Positions 1 to 11,830 of a DNA stretch of 64,000 bases are shown here, in pieces. Origin of the DNA: Anabas testudineus (lineage: Eukaryota > Chordata > Actinopteri > Anabantiformes > Anabantidae); contig NC_046617.1 in NCBI RefSeq assembly GCF_900324465.2, positions 10,787,223-10,851,222 of the forward strand. The letters are read 5' to 3'. The stretch's first letter is position 1. Each line of letters starts with the position of its first letter. The position numbers and the translations under genes are program-made. A model generated the notes under the pieces. It saw nothing but the letters and a program-made list of their open reading frames with translations, had not been told where the DNA came from and did not search any database.

Positions 1-1548
1 AACGAAAAACATTATAGACTTACCCCACCAACACAATTTGAACATAATGATTGAATTACTTTAATAGTTTGCATTTGATTCACTTCTTCATATGTAAAGT
101 ATACACAACAGAGATAATGTAATCAATTAATAAAACAGTTTTTTATTCTTTCAAAAAGGCACATGATACAAAGGAAAGACACTGATATTCCTAATTAACC
201 AAACTATGATTCACTGGGTCTGCTATAAATCGTTTAAGGATTTTTTTTAGATTAGGGTTGGGGATCCACATAGGACACAAAATAGGAAAGAATGGGATTT
301 AAAAAAAAAAAAAAGACAGGGTGATCTAAGCGAAGGAAAGGTGGTTTAGAATGATTTGGTCTTACCCGGCTACCAACTGTTCGTCAGTTAGTGGAGATTG
401 TTCTCTGAAATGGGAATTGGGCCATAAAAAAGAAGAAAAAAGCAAACAAAAGGGAAAATGCAACACACAGTTGGGCTAAATGCATAAAATGGACATCAAA
501 ACAACCATGTGATACTGTGATGTGAATATGTGTCTGTATACAATAAAGCTTAATGGAATTATAGTTGATCATTTTATATTTTAGAACAGTATCTAGGGCT
601 AAATGTCAGCTTAAAACATTAAACATTTAATATTAACTCATTAACAGATATAGTAAAAGTAGTTTATACCATCATAACCAGCCAGCTGCTGCCATAAGTT
701 CTTTACAAAGACTAAAATGACAGACAATTATTATTATTAACAGACTATTGTTTTACTGGTGGCAACTTTTACAAGGCTCTCTTGTTGTTTATAATCTATA
801 CCTCTCTAAAAGATTATACATTTTTTTAGGAAACACAGCAACCAAATTAATTTTAACCAACCAAAAACTAGTTTTACTATTTGTAAAGATGTCTGTGTTT
901 TTCACCAAGAAAGATCAACATGATTCCAAAAAAAAAACAAAAAAAACAAAACAAAATAGTTGCAGTTGAATATTGCAATAATGATGATGTAGGTGTGTGA
1001 TTATCTACTTGCATATGTGTTGTACCACATCTCATATGTGCCCACAAACACAACAACAATTGTGGAAGGTGGAAGTGAAAAAGGTGGAAAAATCTTTTAT
1101 TCACATTAAATTCTTAACCACTTAAAACCTTTCATGATTCTCCTATCACACAACCCTAGATAATAAGGGGGTCCCATTTTGCCTTCACTGTGGACTGACC
1201 TTGTATTTAAAGCAGCATTAGAAACAATCAGTGCTTCACCTTCTCACTAGCGGAGCAAAGTGTGGTGTAATCTAAGGTGGTGGTTTAAAGGCCTGGTATG
1301 CCAGCAGTTTGAATGGACAGGTGAATTCAAACAGCAGCTGTGGCTATGAAGTGTAGTCGCATGGTGAGATGACATCTTCATATTTTAAGAACCACATGTT
1401 CCGGATTTTGTTTTGTTTCTTAAATTATTATAAGAAAACAAACAATAAAACAAGAGAAATAAAAAGAACACTCGCAGATCTCAGAATGGGCTGTGTACCC
1501 ACCTACATTCAACTGTATAAAAATAAATCAAATAATATAAGACAATAC
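1..1548. other. nprl3 intron 2 (partial), no further exon seen
   Basis: AT-rich sequence with A-runs at 301-314 and 929-958. I looked on the minus strand for the next nprl3 exon and did not find it. A few TTATC motifs (for example near 1000) are present, but none clusters convincingly as an enhancer. Confidence 0.6.
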
Positions 1549-2526
1549 CTTGAATCACCATCCTGATCTTCAAGGCTGTCCCCGGTTGTGTTCAGTGCAT
1601 ATGGACTTCGTTGTTTTCCTTGAGGACAGAAATTGTAGAATTAACTTACATGATTATGGCAATAATCAAAAAATTTGACACGGGATGAACCACAACACGT
1701 AGGAACAGTAGCTGACATTCAGCTACAGGTCCATTAAATGTGTTTTACAAATGTAAAAAAATAATTAACAATATAACACAAATTACATAAAGTCTGTCAA
1801 CTTACAGTTTTGTGCAAAACATTTGGACACGTTTGACTCGGAGTGATCTTGTGATTATCTACAGAACAACTGTGGCAGGTTTTACAATCTGTGGAACAAT
1901 AACTCACTACTTGTCAAGTGCCTTAATAAACTGTGTGAAACTTTAATGTGTGTGCTTGTCACTGTGTATGAAGTTAATTAGTAAACAAATAAACAACTAA
2001 GGGCAATACTTTTTCTGCACAGTACTGTTTAAAATTTCCAAAAGAGGACAAGTGTTATTCAGAAAGGAACAGGGAAGGAGACACAAACCGATGTTAGCAG
2101 CTCATAAGGAAAACATTTAATACCTGTTTACACCTGAATTATTACAGCCAGGACACTCTCTGACCATTAGAGGCAATATATTATGTACAGTATTGATTAC
2201 ATATCATTAGTTTGTTCAGCAAAAATGTATAATTAAATCAAAGTAAAGCTCTGAGGGCACTGGTTTCCCGAATAACGACCGGGAGGTGAGCTGTGATTTA
2301 CTGTGTGTCTCTACTTAGTGCTACGCCTACCTGTAAGAGATGACGGACATTCAGCCACTGTTTGGAAGGGGTACCGAAAAAGTAGTTTGTTCCCTCGGCT
2401 GCCAGAGCTAACCAATATGACACTGATAGGGCTGGTTTTATCGCCAGTTTTGTACACACTATTCTGTGGCTGGCTGTACATGGATTTTCGGTCATCTGCT
2501 AGCCTGGCCGATGGGTTGAGCATCAT
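1..2526 (-). CDS. nprl3: nprl3, 5' part (first two coding exons; rest beyond the left edge)
   Basis: Nprl3 is a subunit of GATOR1, the lysosomal complex that restrains mTORC1 when amino acids are scarce. Coding exon 1 ends at 2331 (donor GTAGGC) and encodes the family's conserved start, [20 protein letters not shown] then RYPFQ. Exon 2 is 1549-1618 (70 bp) and encodes [20 protein letters not shown]; the human protein has a similar stretch. The split glycine codon joins the two exons in phase. Exon 3 (expected RFSDVIL...) was not found, so intron 2 runs off the window. The start is unclear: no ATG directly precedes GDKTSPIS (from 2445). In-frame ATGs lie at 2481 and 2526, or an upstream exon supplies the start. 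In vertebrates nprl3 introns host the main alpha-globin enhancers, and this gene flanks the cluster as expected. Confidence 0.9.
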
Positions 2527-2800
2527 GTTAGCATCCTAGCTAACTTTACGTTAGCTACACAAAAGTCGGTCGCCAGTTGTATCTACGACCAATGAGCAAT
2601 AGCTTTTTGCAGGTGAAGGTCGTATTAATGTCTGCCATACACCGACGGCAACCACAGACAAACCCAACTCGTTTAATGGTTTAACTTTAAGGTATCGCTT
2701 TAAAATTCACCCTACCGCACAGCCATGTACTGTAGCGTTTGTTTTGTGTCACATTGGAACATGTTCGACTGGAACAGAGGAGAAAGCTAAAGGTTCCCCT
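2527..2800 (-). promoter_or_regulatory. nprl3 promoter region
   Basis: This is the sequence immediately upstream of nprl3 exon 1. It is richer in CpG than its surroundings and has no TATA box at the expected place. A CCAAT motif sits near 2590 (plus strand). It is called a housekeeping promoter by position only. Confidence 0.4.
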
Positions 2801-2801
2801 C

Positions 2802-2829
2802 TGCAACAACAACAACAACAACAACAACA
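2802..2829. repeat. (CAA)n microsatellite
   Basis: About nine perfect CAA units, directly followed by the TATC repeat. Confidence 0.9.
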
Positions 2830-2928
2830 TCTATCTATCTATCTATCTATCTATCAATCTATCTATCTATCTATCTATCTATCAATCTATCTATCTATCT
2901 ATCTATCTATCAATCTATCTATCTATCT
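2830..2928. repeat. (TATC)n microsatellite, i.e. (GATA)n on the minus strand
   Basis: About 24 tetranucleotide units, interrupted three times by a TCAA variant at regular spacing. On the minus strand it reads GATAGATAGATA, a dense array of the core GATA-factor motif between nprl3 and the globins. Most likely a neutral microsatellite. Confidence 0.92.
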
Positions 2929-2929
2929 A

Positions 2930-4830
2930 AATGAGCCACTGTTTAATGATACAACATTAAAAATTAACACGTTGACTTCTTAAGGAAAATAAACAATTAC
3001 AAACGTGGCTTATATAAATCAAGTCAACTATTCATGATGTAGTAATAAAAAAAGAGTCAAACATGCAGTAATGCAATTTTAACACATTCCTAATTACTGT
3101 TTTATTCCACGGTCTTGTTCTTTTATGTCTGCGCTCAGTGTATCTTGCAGCTTTGCACCGCTAGATGGCGCTTTTAGCTGATTTCAGGAGCTTTGTCTTT
3201 ATCACAGTGTTCAGTCAGTCAACTATGGGACCTTGTTTTCAGTCTATGCTCTTGCATGTACCACACTGCCGCTGTATAATTTAAGAACTATATGTAATCA
3301 AACAAAAGTGATGTTTTATCCACATGTGGCAGTAGGTAATTCAATCATATTTGCATGTTAAAATTGTCTTTTTTTGTGTTAACCACTGAAACTGTAGACA
3401 TGTGATGGGATTTTTTTTTCTTACAGCAGGTTTAGGTCTCAGTGGGAATTCTGGAAAACAGGATTGTTCAGGTTTTGTTCTCCCATGAGGTTCTGTATAT
3501 TATTCTGTAAGATCATAACTAAATGATGCTGTGGATTGAATATGCTCTAATTAAACAAATAGCCAGATTACTCAGGTGACTGGCCTTTTCTACAATACAC
3601 AGGCTGACACTTGACCTATGATAAAGGTTCATGAATTGTCATTAATGAACATGAACATTTTATTTTTCAGTTAATTAATGGTACAACTAAGGTGATTTAA
3701 TCATCATGACTTAAATTTATCCATAGTGCAAACATCTGTTCTCCTCACATGCTTCACTGTCTCGTTTGGCTCACAAACAATTCGGACGGCAGGAAGGCTC
3801 ATTGTCATCAAACTGCCCAACATGTAGTAGGCTGAAAAGTTACTTCCCCAATGCCAGCTACAGTGGAAAACTGCAAACGTAGCTGTTTCTGATAAATGTG
3901 TGTGGGCTAAATTCAATTCAGTTCAGTGTTGCAAGAAATCTAAAACGTTGCCTTCAGTTTAATTCAGCATCATTCAACTGTGATTGATAAATTAATAGGG
4001 ATTCAGTTTAGTGAGATAGTGTATTTTAAACAGATGTTTATAAAGTTGACAGTTCTCCGGTGTGTAGGAGTCCTCTCTACTGGATTTATTATTACCCTGT
4101 GTAGCAAGTAAAAATTGTTGAGTGAAGCAAAAAAACATTTACTGATGACAATACTGTCTAACAAAGCTGATGATTTAATTAATTAATTAAAAATAATCGT
4201 AGCCTGTATAGTAGAAATTGATTATTCGATTGGGAAAAATCGGATTAAATGTATTTAAAATTTAAAATTAATCCAAATTACCAACTACCAATCTTTAAAC
4301 ACAATCTGTTGTTTAAGTGGCTTCTGTCTTCCTGATCATGTTAGCCTATATGTTCATGCACCACTAACACCACCACCGACAACAACAACAATAATAAGAT
4401 GGGTAATAATAACCAATAATGTAACAATGAGACATCAAAATAGGAACAACATTCAGCCTCATGTACTTTTAATACCCAACTGGAAAATGCTGATGACACA
4501 GCAACTTTGTCTACTTGAATACCACATAAAGAACATTTAGTAGGCCTACTGTATTATTCTGGTAATTCATATCAGTATCTTTATTGTTGTGGCACAGAAA
4601 TTCATTCAGTCATTAAACGCCACATTTGTCACTGTTGTATGTGTAAAAGTTTTACATTTCTTATGTTGTAATTCTGGTGATTTGAACCCTTATAATAAAC
4701 TGTGTTGTCTCTCTGAATGTTTCTGTGACATGACTGGATGTCAGACCTGCTGCTGATCTGTTTTGAAACCCGGGAAAAGACACTGACTCGACCACACAAA
4801 CAGCCAGCACAGTTTGATTGCTGCATTTGA
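2930..4830. other. Intergenic, nprl3 to alpha1
   Basis: AT-rich spacer with short ATTA runs near 4175. I see no coding exon, RNA gene or recognisable transposon. Confidence 0.5.
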
Positions 4831-4833
4831 TCA

Positions 4834-4839
4834 TTTATT
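4834..4839 (-). terminator. alpha1 polyadenylation signal
   Basis: TTTATT on the plus strand is AATAAA on the minus strand, 69 bases past the alpha1 stop codon. Confidence 0.75.
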
Positions 4840-4907
4840 CATGTAATCAGACTGACAGAGTAAATCCAAGCCCATGCTCTCCTCCATCATCTGCTCCTGT
4901 TGGCAGT

Positions 4908-5288
4908 CTATCTGTATCTCTCAGACAGGGCACGAGCCACGGCAGCGAGGAACTTGTCCAAAGCCACGTGGACCTCAGGGGTGAAGTCCTTGGGGAACAG
5001 AACGGCCAGACCCACCAGAAGGTTGTGAGAGAGAATCTGTGGAAAAGGATGATGTTTAATTACAAGTACTAAACAAATAGTTTCTTCCAGTACCTTATTT
5101 TATAAAATATTCAACATGATCCACAACTCATCTTAACATGGAGAGATGCTGCCAAAGCCTCACATGTCACATACACAACAGCACTAACAGCAGTGAGGAA
5201 CTGTTTGAGCGAGCCTCCCTCTTCTAGCCAATCAGAGTAGCTCTGTACGTCTCAGGCTGACATGAAAGCTCTAACATGTCAATAACTC

Positions 5289-5365
<77 letters not shown>

Positions 5366-6201
5366 TCAGTGGTTATGGAGGAATTAAAGTACTCCATCTC
5401 ACCGTGCCCATGCACTACACATTATGCAAGTCGCCTATATCAAGCTGGAAACTATGATTTCTGAAAACACTTTTAAAGAATTTTTGGGTTTATATCGGTT
5501 CAAAATGTTATTTTAGTGTAAGTATCCCAAAATTATTTCAGATTTGTCTTCAGCACCATACACAGTGGACGTAGCAGCTGCGCACATCCAATCTCACACC
5601 TGTGAAATACAAACGCAACGCACGTCTGTACTCCAGCCCAAAGATGGGTTTTAAGATCCACACACACACATACAGACGGGTAGCATGCAGAAATGACCAT
5701 AGACACAGTTTGGTTTCCAATGTAGACCAACTGGAGTAGCGCACAGACATGTATGTCATTGCCAGTTTAACAACTGGTAATGAGGTTGTGGTCGTCATCC
5801 ATCATCTACCTTGAAGTTAGCAGGGTCCACTCTCAGAGTGAAGGCGTGCAGCTCACTGAGGTTCAGGAAACCTGCAGTCAGGTCGTCGATTTTGGCCACA
5901 GCTTCAGCAACTCCACCCATGATGGTCTTTCCGTGCTTCTTCACAGGGGCAGAGCCGGGGCTCAGGTCCTTCCAGTGGGAGAAATAGGTCTTGGTCTGTG
6001 GGTACACCACCAGCATCCTTGGTAAGGCGAAGTAAAACGTTAGTTGAAAACATAACATACATTTTAGCAACAGGTTACACCTCAGTCAGCCTTTTGACTT
6101 ATTTACCTGGAGAGAGCATCACTGCCGATGTCTTCAGCCCTGCCGGAGGCTTTAGCCCAGAAGGCCTTGACTATGGCCTTGTCATCAGCTGAGAGACTCA
6201 T
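4908..6201 (-). CDS. hba: alpha-globin 1 (143 aa)
   Basis: Alpha chain of haemoglobin. Exons, read on the minus strand, are 6201-6107 (95 bp), 6017-5810 (208 bp) and 5036-4908 (129 bp), with GT/AG boundaries and 432 coding bases. The protein begins [17 protein letters not shown] and ends ALSERYR. The distal haem histidine is residue 60 (VKKHGKT) and the proximal is residue 89 (LSELHAF), counting Met. Intron 1 is 89 bp. Intron 2 is 773 bp and contains a long (TG)n tract. It stands apart from alpha3-9 in sequence: one residue shorter at the start, [19 protein letters not shown] in exon 3, and GGVAEAV where most of the others have AGVAEAV. It still shares promoter blocks with them. It is the gene nearest to nprl3, the position where early-expressed genes often lie; that timing is inference. 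Confidence 0.96.
5293..5357. repeat. (TG)n microsatellite in alpha1 intron 2
   Basis: Over 30 TG/GT units with one TA interruption near the right end. Such tracts can adopt Z-DNA. Confidence 0.95.
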
Positions 6202-6248
6202 CTTGAAAAGTTCGTTTGAATGCAACAATCTGTCCAAACCGCGAGGGA

Positions 6249-6356
6249 TTTATATGAACCGGGACATGGGCACACCCGGGCCAACTCTGAGATATATGCG
6301 CGACTTTTGGACGAGCTCCAGATGATGTGTTGCAGCTTGAACGAGATAAACACAAA
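6249..6356 (-). promoter_or_regulatory. alpha1 promoter
   Basis: On the minus strand TATAAA lies at 6249-6254, 48 bases before the ATG. CACACCCGGG (plus strand, KLF/CACCC-type) is at 6271-6280, and GAGATAAACACAAA (GATA motif) at 6343-6356. The last two blocks recur at the same distances upstream of alpha3-9, which marks them as conserved erythroid promoter elements. Confidence 0.75.
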
Positions 6357-7555
6357 AACACATCTCATGATGTGTCTGAAGACTAACTCGAAATACACGA
6401 CCCAGTCACAGCTTAAGAGGTTATTTTAACTGTATCTGCTCATGAAGTTGGAGAAATTGAATGTGCATGCTTCCAATCCACCCAATAAATAAAAAAAACA
6501 GCCGTTATCAACAACATGTGTTATCAATAACAAATAACATATTTAAACTGTGTCACAGAAAGGTCAAGCCTTTTGACTATTAACAAACTAGTTGTCAGTA
6601 TTTGTCTTAGCAAGATATTTTGTTGAGCTGCTTTCTTGTTGATACAGTAAGTGATTCAGCAAACAGCACAGCCTCTCTGTGTTTGTTTATAGCTGTTATA
6701 ACCCCCCCACAGGGTGTGAATCATAATGTCTTCTCTGATACTCTTCTGTTCAGGAGTACAATAGCTTCAGTAGGAGTCAATTCACTGCACACATCCATCC
6801 CCTGCACACTGAGGTCATCCACAATCACAACAACAGTCATCATCATCCCAAAGTGATAACCACATGCAGCACAACTCAATCAGCCTCAGCAACAGCTGAT
6901 TATACTAACACAAGGTAGAAGGCCGGTCAGCTAACTAGTCACAGCTTGCTGGTCTATCTATCCAACTAAAAGGACAGATTATGGTGCATACATAGACCCA
7001 TTGTGTTACTGTAACATACATTACTACTATAACGTATGTTACAGTGTGTGTGGGTGTGAGGCTATCTACAGAATACATATGTTGTGTATGTGTTACATTA
7101 AAGTAAAGTTTCAGTTGTAAATTTCCCATTTTTCACAATTTTTTCATCTCCTGGTGCAACTTGTATTAGAATTAGCTTTATAATACTTAATAATTTCTTT
7201 ATTATAATATTTGATTTGATGTCTTCATATAGCCAAGTGTGCACAAGTGCACGTCCAGATAAAGAGGCTATGTTATAAAATTCACCCTTTTTAAATTGAT
7301 TGGCCAGAAGTATAAAGACTGTTGTTTGGGGTTAATGTGTAATATTATGTTCTGTCAGCCACAAAACTTTCCAATTATCAACCCTAATGTTTGTTTAAGA
7401 CAGAAAGAAAAAACAGATATCCTGTGTATCTCAGTCCAAGCATACAGATTTAAAATCTAGGCTCTGTAATTAATTCATATTAAAAGATTTGTTTATCAGT
7501 CGATGCCAATATCATGACCCGGGTTATTTGCAGTGAGGTTAGCTGCCAACATATA
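6357..7555. other. Intergenic, upstream of alpha1
   Basis: Unique-looking AT-rich DNA with a short imperfect inverted repeat near 6990-7060 (GTAACATACATT / AACGTATGTTAC). I see no gene. Confidence 0.4.
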
Positions 7556-7558
7556 ATG

Positions 7559-7665
7559 TGTTTCTAAGGCTTATCTTAACCAGTACTGTGGTCTCTAAAG
7601 GGTGGATCCCCACAGTGGAGAGCAAGATAATTTTTAGAGAGAAAGGAGTAGCCTCGCTGATAGAA
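7559..7665. promoter_or_regulatory. Ancestral copy of the GATA-CACCC-GATA module
   Basis: Reads GGCTTATCTTAACC, then AAAGGGTGGATCCCCAC, then GCAAGATAAT, then TCGCTGATAG. This is the same order of blocks, and partly the same bases, as the module repeated in the alpha/beta intervals from 19.8 kb to 51.5 kb. The TTATC and AGATAA are GATA sites and GGGTGG is a CACCC box. It lies about 1.36 kb upstream of alpha1. Enhancer function is inferred. Confidence 0.6.
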
Positions 7666-7827
7666 ACTGCAGCACAGCTGGTATTTCTCAATGTGGGTGA
7701 ACTTATAGTTTTTCAGTTTTTTATCATTCAGATGCTTTTTCTAACTGTCTAATTTCCTTTTAGTTGATTAATTCTCTTTCATCTAAAATACTGCTGTGGC
7801 TCCACACATTCAGATTATACCTACATA

Positions 7828-8020
7828 CACTAAATCTGCACTTATATAGCGCTTTTCTACTAAACTGGTACTCAAAGTCCTTTACACTGCGTCTCATTCA
7901 CCCATTCTCACACACAAGCTCACTTATGGCAGAGCTGCTATGCAGCTGATGTGAGTCACTGGGGGCAACTTGGTGTTCGGTATCTTGCCCAAGGACACCC
8001 CCCACACTACTCATTGTGTA
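7828..8020. repeat. Dispersed fish repeat ('TATATAGCGCTTTTCTAC' family)
   Basis: Contains the phrases CTTATATAGCGCTTTTCTAC, GTACTCAAAGTCCTTTACAC and TATCTTGCCCAAGGACAC. They are typical of a very common interspersed repeat in fish genomes. The family name is not certain to me. Confidence 0.6.
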
Positions 8021-9600
8021 TTTTATTCTCCACTCTTTAGGCCTCTTGTGTACAGGTTACTGTATTTCAAGACCTGCTTGCTGATGACTCCTGTGCTCTC
8101 ACACCCGGCTCAGTTAACATGGACTTGGTGCTGAGATGAACAGCCAACAGTCAATGGAGAGTTAATGAAGGGATCCTGATGACCACTGCAGACATCTAAT
8201 GACTCTCTCTCACTATTGCCAGGTAGAAAAAAACAAAACAAAATCTATTTAACCATCTATCCTACTGTATATCTTCCATTAGTTAATAATAATGAGTTAG
8301 GATACAGGCATACTTTTAATTCTTATGAGCAAAAACTTTCACGTTAACAGCCACTCATCTGCTACTTGACCTAGTAAGATCTGTGTTGGGGGGGCCTCTA
8401 GTGGACAAACTCTTTCCCACCATTACTGTGGGTGTCTGTCCAGTTGGAGCTCTGTCCTGCTGTTGTATGAGTATAATGGTTTAAGTGCACCAGACAACAT
8501 TCAGCCCATGAAGGTGACACAACACTACTGTAAAGTACAACAGTATAAGATGTCTACGGGGACTTGATTCTGGCCTCATGGAGCTGTCTGATAACTTCCT
8601 GCCCCTGTGTGTGTGTGTATTCATGAACAGCCACCTCTAGATGGCAGCTCCAGCTAAAGATTGAACGTGTTTTACCATCACGCTTGTGGACAGTACGTCC
8701 ACATCATTTCCTGGAGCAACCACCGTAAGTTTCTACTCTCTGATTTATCAACACAGTTTAACAAATGGACTCACTCTCTGTTGACGAGGACTGGCCCATG
8801 GATGGATTATTGCCAGATCAGGGGGCCCTGGGCCAAAGCCTCTTGTATAGTGACTGTATTTCTATGCCACAAAGATAACTGTAACTATCCGTTTATTTCA
8901 TCCTTTAAAACAAACATCAGCAAATATAAATAACTGATCACTGGAAGCAACTTTTTCCTGAAGACATTTCAGCCCTGCATGCAAGATGTTGATCCACTTG
9001 TAACAATGAAGTTCCATATGATTAGATTTGCTGATAGACCTGCTACAAAGTCACTCCAGGTCAACTGATACATGGACTAAAATACCTATTACTGTATAAT
9101 GTCATGACCTCAGCCACAGAAATGGTTATGAAAGACAACTGGACACAGGTATTGATTCTTGTGAATGAGGATGTTAATTTAAACTGATCAATCACTGTGT
9201 AGGGATATAAAGATGATGCAGCTGACAGTCATTCAGGAATATGTCATGAGTGACTGAACAAATAAAGTAGGATATTGATGTTTTCAGTAGAAACAGTCCC
9301 TGACTGACTGACTTTGTGTGATATTTGAAAAGTTATTTATGGTATTGTATGACTCAGTTCAGATATTCCTTATGGAAATGACAAAAATAGAAAAAACATC
9401 TAGCATTGGGTGAAACAAGGAAAACCAAGTCAACATATTTACTTAATAAATATAGTAAATTAATGGTTTGTCATGCTGGGAACATTGTTAGTGCACACTG
9501 TTGCAGCACAAATGTATTTACAGCAAAAATATGAGCCTAGTGGAAAACAATTAGTACTTAAATGTGCATGTTCAAAGGCATGACATGGTTTAAATGTAAG
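8021..9600. other. Intergenic between alpha1 and beta1
   Basis: No exon that splices into a recognisable protein, no RNA gene and no transposon ends were seen. Confidence 0.4.
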
Positions 9601-9631
9601 TTGGATTTCTTCTCCAGCTCCACTCTTCTTG

Positions 9632-11444
9632 TTAGTAGTACTGGCTGCTCATTGCCTCGACCACAGCGGACAAAAACTTCTGCCAGGTAGCTTGGACCTG
9701 AGGGTCTAGGGCGCTCCTGAGTTTGCAGGCAACTGAGATGGTGATGCAGTCGGCCAACAGCTGCAGACAAAGCAAAATCACATCATGAATTAACGGTGAT
9801 AGTGGTTGTGTTGCTGTAATATTTTCAGGGGGTTTGACGACAAGTGTGTCCTACTCTGAAACTATCGGGATCCACGTGGAGTTTTTCGTTGTGCAGCTGG
9901 CTCAGAGAAGCATATGTGCCTTTGATGTTGTCCATGTTCTTCACTGCCTTGCCCAGTTCCTTCAGCACCACTTTGCCATGAGCTGCTACTTTGGGGTTAT
10001 TCAGAACAGCAGTGACCGTGAAGATATCACCAAACGACCCGAAATACCGTTCTGTCCAGGGGTAGACGATCAAAACTCTGTCAATGTGAGAGGGCATAGC
10101 TATTGTGCTTTTTATAAACAGGATTTTTAGAGCATTCCTAATTAAAGACGACTTAAAAACATTTACACACATGGTAGGGGCTAAATGTCCTTGTCACCAA
10201 AATAAATCTTTGTTGACCAACAGCCTTTTTCATTACCAGATAACCCACCAAAGCTGATGGCACAGCTGCCATACAGTGCATCAAGAAAGAGCTTGCAGAG
10301 CTTTTTCCACATTTTGTTATGTTACAGGCTTATTTCAAAATGTTTATTATTTTAGAAGAAAAAACATGTTGTAATTTTTACAATTTTATTAAAGCTAAAA
10401 TACCCTAGGCTAACATCACAGTACTCACAGTCTTTGCCATGACACTTAAGACTGAGCTCTGGTGCATCCTGTTTCCACTGATCATCCTTGAGATGTCTCT
10501 ACACCTGGAGCCCACGTTTGATAAGTCAGGTTATTGGACAATGATTTATAAAGTCCCACAGTTGTCAGTGCATGTCAGAACATCAAACCACTCCTCAGTG
10601 AAAGTTTGCCCAAAAATGCACCTGAAGGAAACAAGATTCTCTGGTCTCATGAAACAAAGATTGAGCTTTTTGGCCTTAATGCTAAGCATCATGTCTGGAT
10701 GAAACCAGACATCAACCATGGTGGTGGCAGCATCATGCATCATACTAAATAAGTGTGGCAAGCTTGTAGCATCACACTGAAAAAGACTTGAGGCTGTAAC
10801 TGGTGCGAAAGTTGCTTCAGCAAAGTTCTGAGCAAAAGCTGTGAGTTTTATATATTAAATGTAATAAAATGTAAATGAAATTGTACTAAAATATTTAAAC
10901 ATATTTTTCACGTTGTCATTATGGGGTGTCGTTTGTAGAATTGTGAGAAAAATAATGAATTTATTATGGAATAATGCTGTAACATAACAAAATGTGGAAA
11001 AAGATTTGACCAGTAAGTGTTGCAGGAATCTTATACTGAGTGTTAACTAAAGGGCTGCGCAGAGTAGAAGAGCATAGCGGAGCAGGGAGAGGGGGAGCAG
11101 AGTAGATTGATTGCTATCGCTTGTTTCATGCAATCCCTTATTTAACTTGAATTTAAACACACACCTAGGCTATATCATAAATCAGTTAAAATACATTTTA
11201 TTGTCAACCAAACTTTAAAAATAAATATTCTATCAAGCCTCTTTCTATTAGTTAGATCCAACATCCACAATCATACTTCATATAAACTAGCTGAATAAAC
11301 ATCCACCAGTTTGAAAATATGACACCACCTTGTCCAGCAGGACATGCTCTACCTTGCCAACACTTGAGGTCCAATCTCATCGATATCTACTTTGTCCCAC
11401 ACAGCATTGATGGTGCTGCGCTCCTTGTCTGTCCACTTGACCAT
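9632..11444 (-). CDS. hbb: beta-globin 1, divergent (147 aa)
   Basis: Beta chain, intact. Exons on the minus strand are 11444-11353 (92 bp), 10077-9855 (223 bp) and 9760-9632 (129 bp). The protein starts [18 protein letters not shown]; distal His is 64 and proximal His 93. Intron 1 is 1275 bp, about ten times longer than in the other beta genes, because it contains a decayed Tc1-like transposon. Two functional positions are unusual. The C-terminus is SQYY instead of QYH, losing the terminal His (human beta146) of the Bohr effect. The residue after proximal His is Asn (LHNEKL), where the other beta genes have Ser, the Root-effect position. It may be an early-stage or low-Bohr chain (inference). 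No TATA box lies within 60 bp of the ATG. Confidence 0.93.
10275..11035 (+). mobile_element. Decayed Tc1/mariner-like DNA transposon in beta1 intron 1
   Basis: The left end reads CAGTGCATC..., with CCACATTTTGTTATGTTACA at about 10308-10327. The inverse, CTGTAACATAACAAAATGTG, is at 10977-10996. Between them, bases near 10640-10710 translate (plus strand) to a Tc1-type transposase stretch, [20 protein letters not shown]. The outer right end is degenerate. The element is far shorter than an autonomous copy and is inactive. Its insertion explains the long intron. Confidence 0.8.
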
Positions 11445-11496
11445 GACGTTAATCAATAGACTTCACGCATGAACTCCAGTGGGAAGACGTCTGATT

Positions 11497-11830
11497 TCAA
11501 TAGCCACTGTAAAACACAAAAGGATGATGATAACGATGATGACAGCTGTCGGTGTGAAACATTGGAAATGCCCAGTGATGGTCTGACGCTGAAGACGGTT
11601 CTGCGTCATTTTCCATCTTTCTAGTTGGTCCTGCTGCAGCTAAGCTGTCACACTGAGATACTAAGTCTTCATTATCTGAACTTCCAGGCTTCCCCACCCA
11701 AATAAATTATCACCAGGTCGACTTAATATGACCTTCATGATAATTTATATCGTCCCACTAAATTAAGATGACCGCACCCGTGTCCTGCACCAGCGTCCAA
11801 GTTCCCAGTGTGGTTTTATAGAAGCCAGAG
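11497..11830 (-). promoter_or_regulatory. Possible beta1 upstream promoter and 5'UTR splice acceptor
   Basis: TATAAAA (minus strand) lies at 11814-11820, and a strong acceptor-like TTTGTGTTTTACAG ends near 11507, 63 bases before the beta1 ATG. Together they would fit a non-coding first exon. I could not identify a convincing donor, so this is tentative. Confidence 0.3.

Noticed and set aside
4629-4826. Open frame just downstream of alpha1.
   Set aside because: Lies past the alpha1 polyadenylation signal, with no homology or splice logic.
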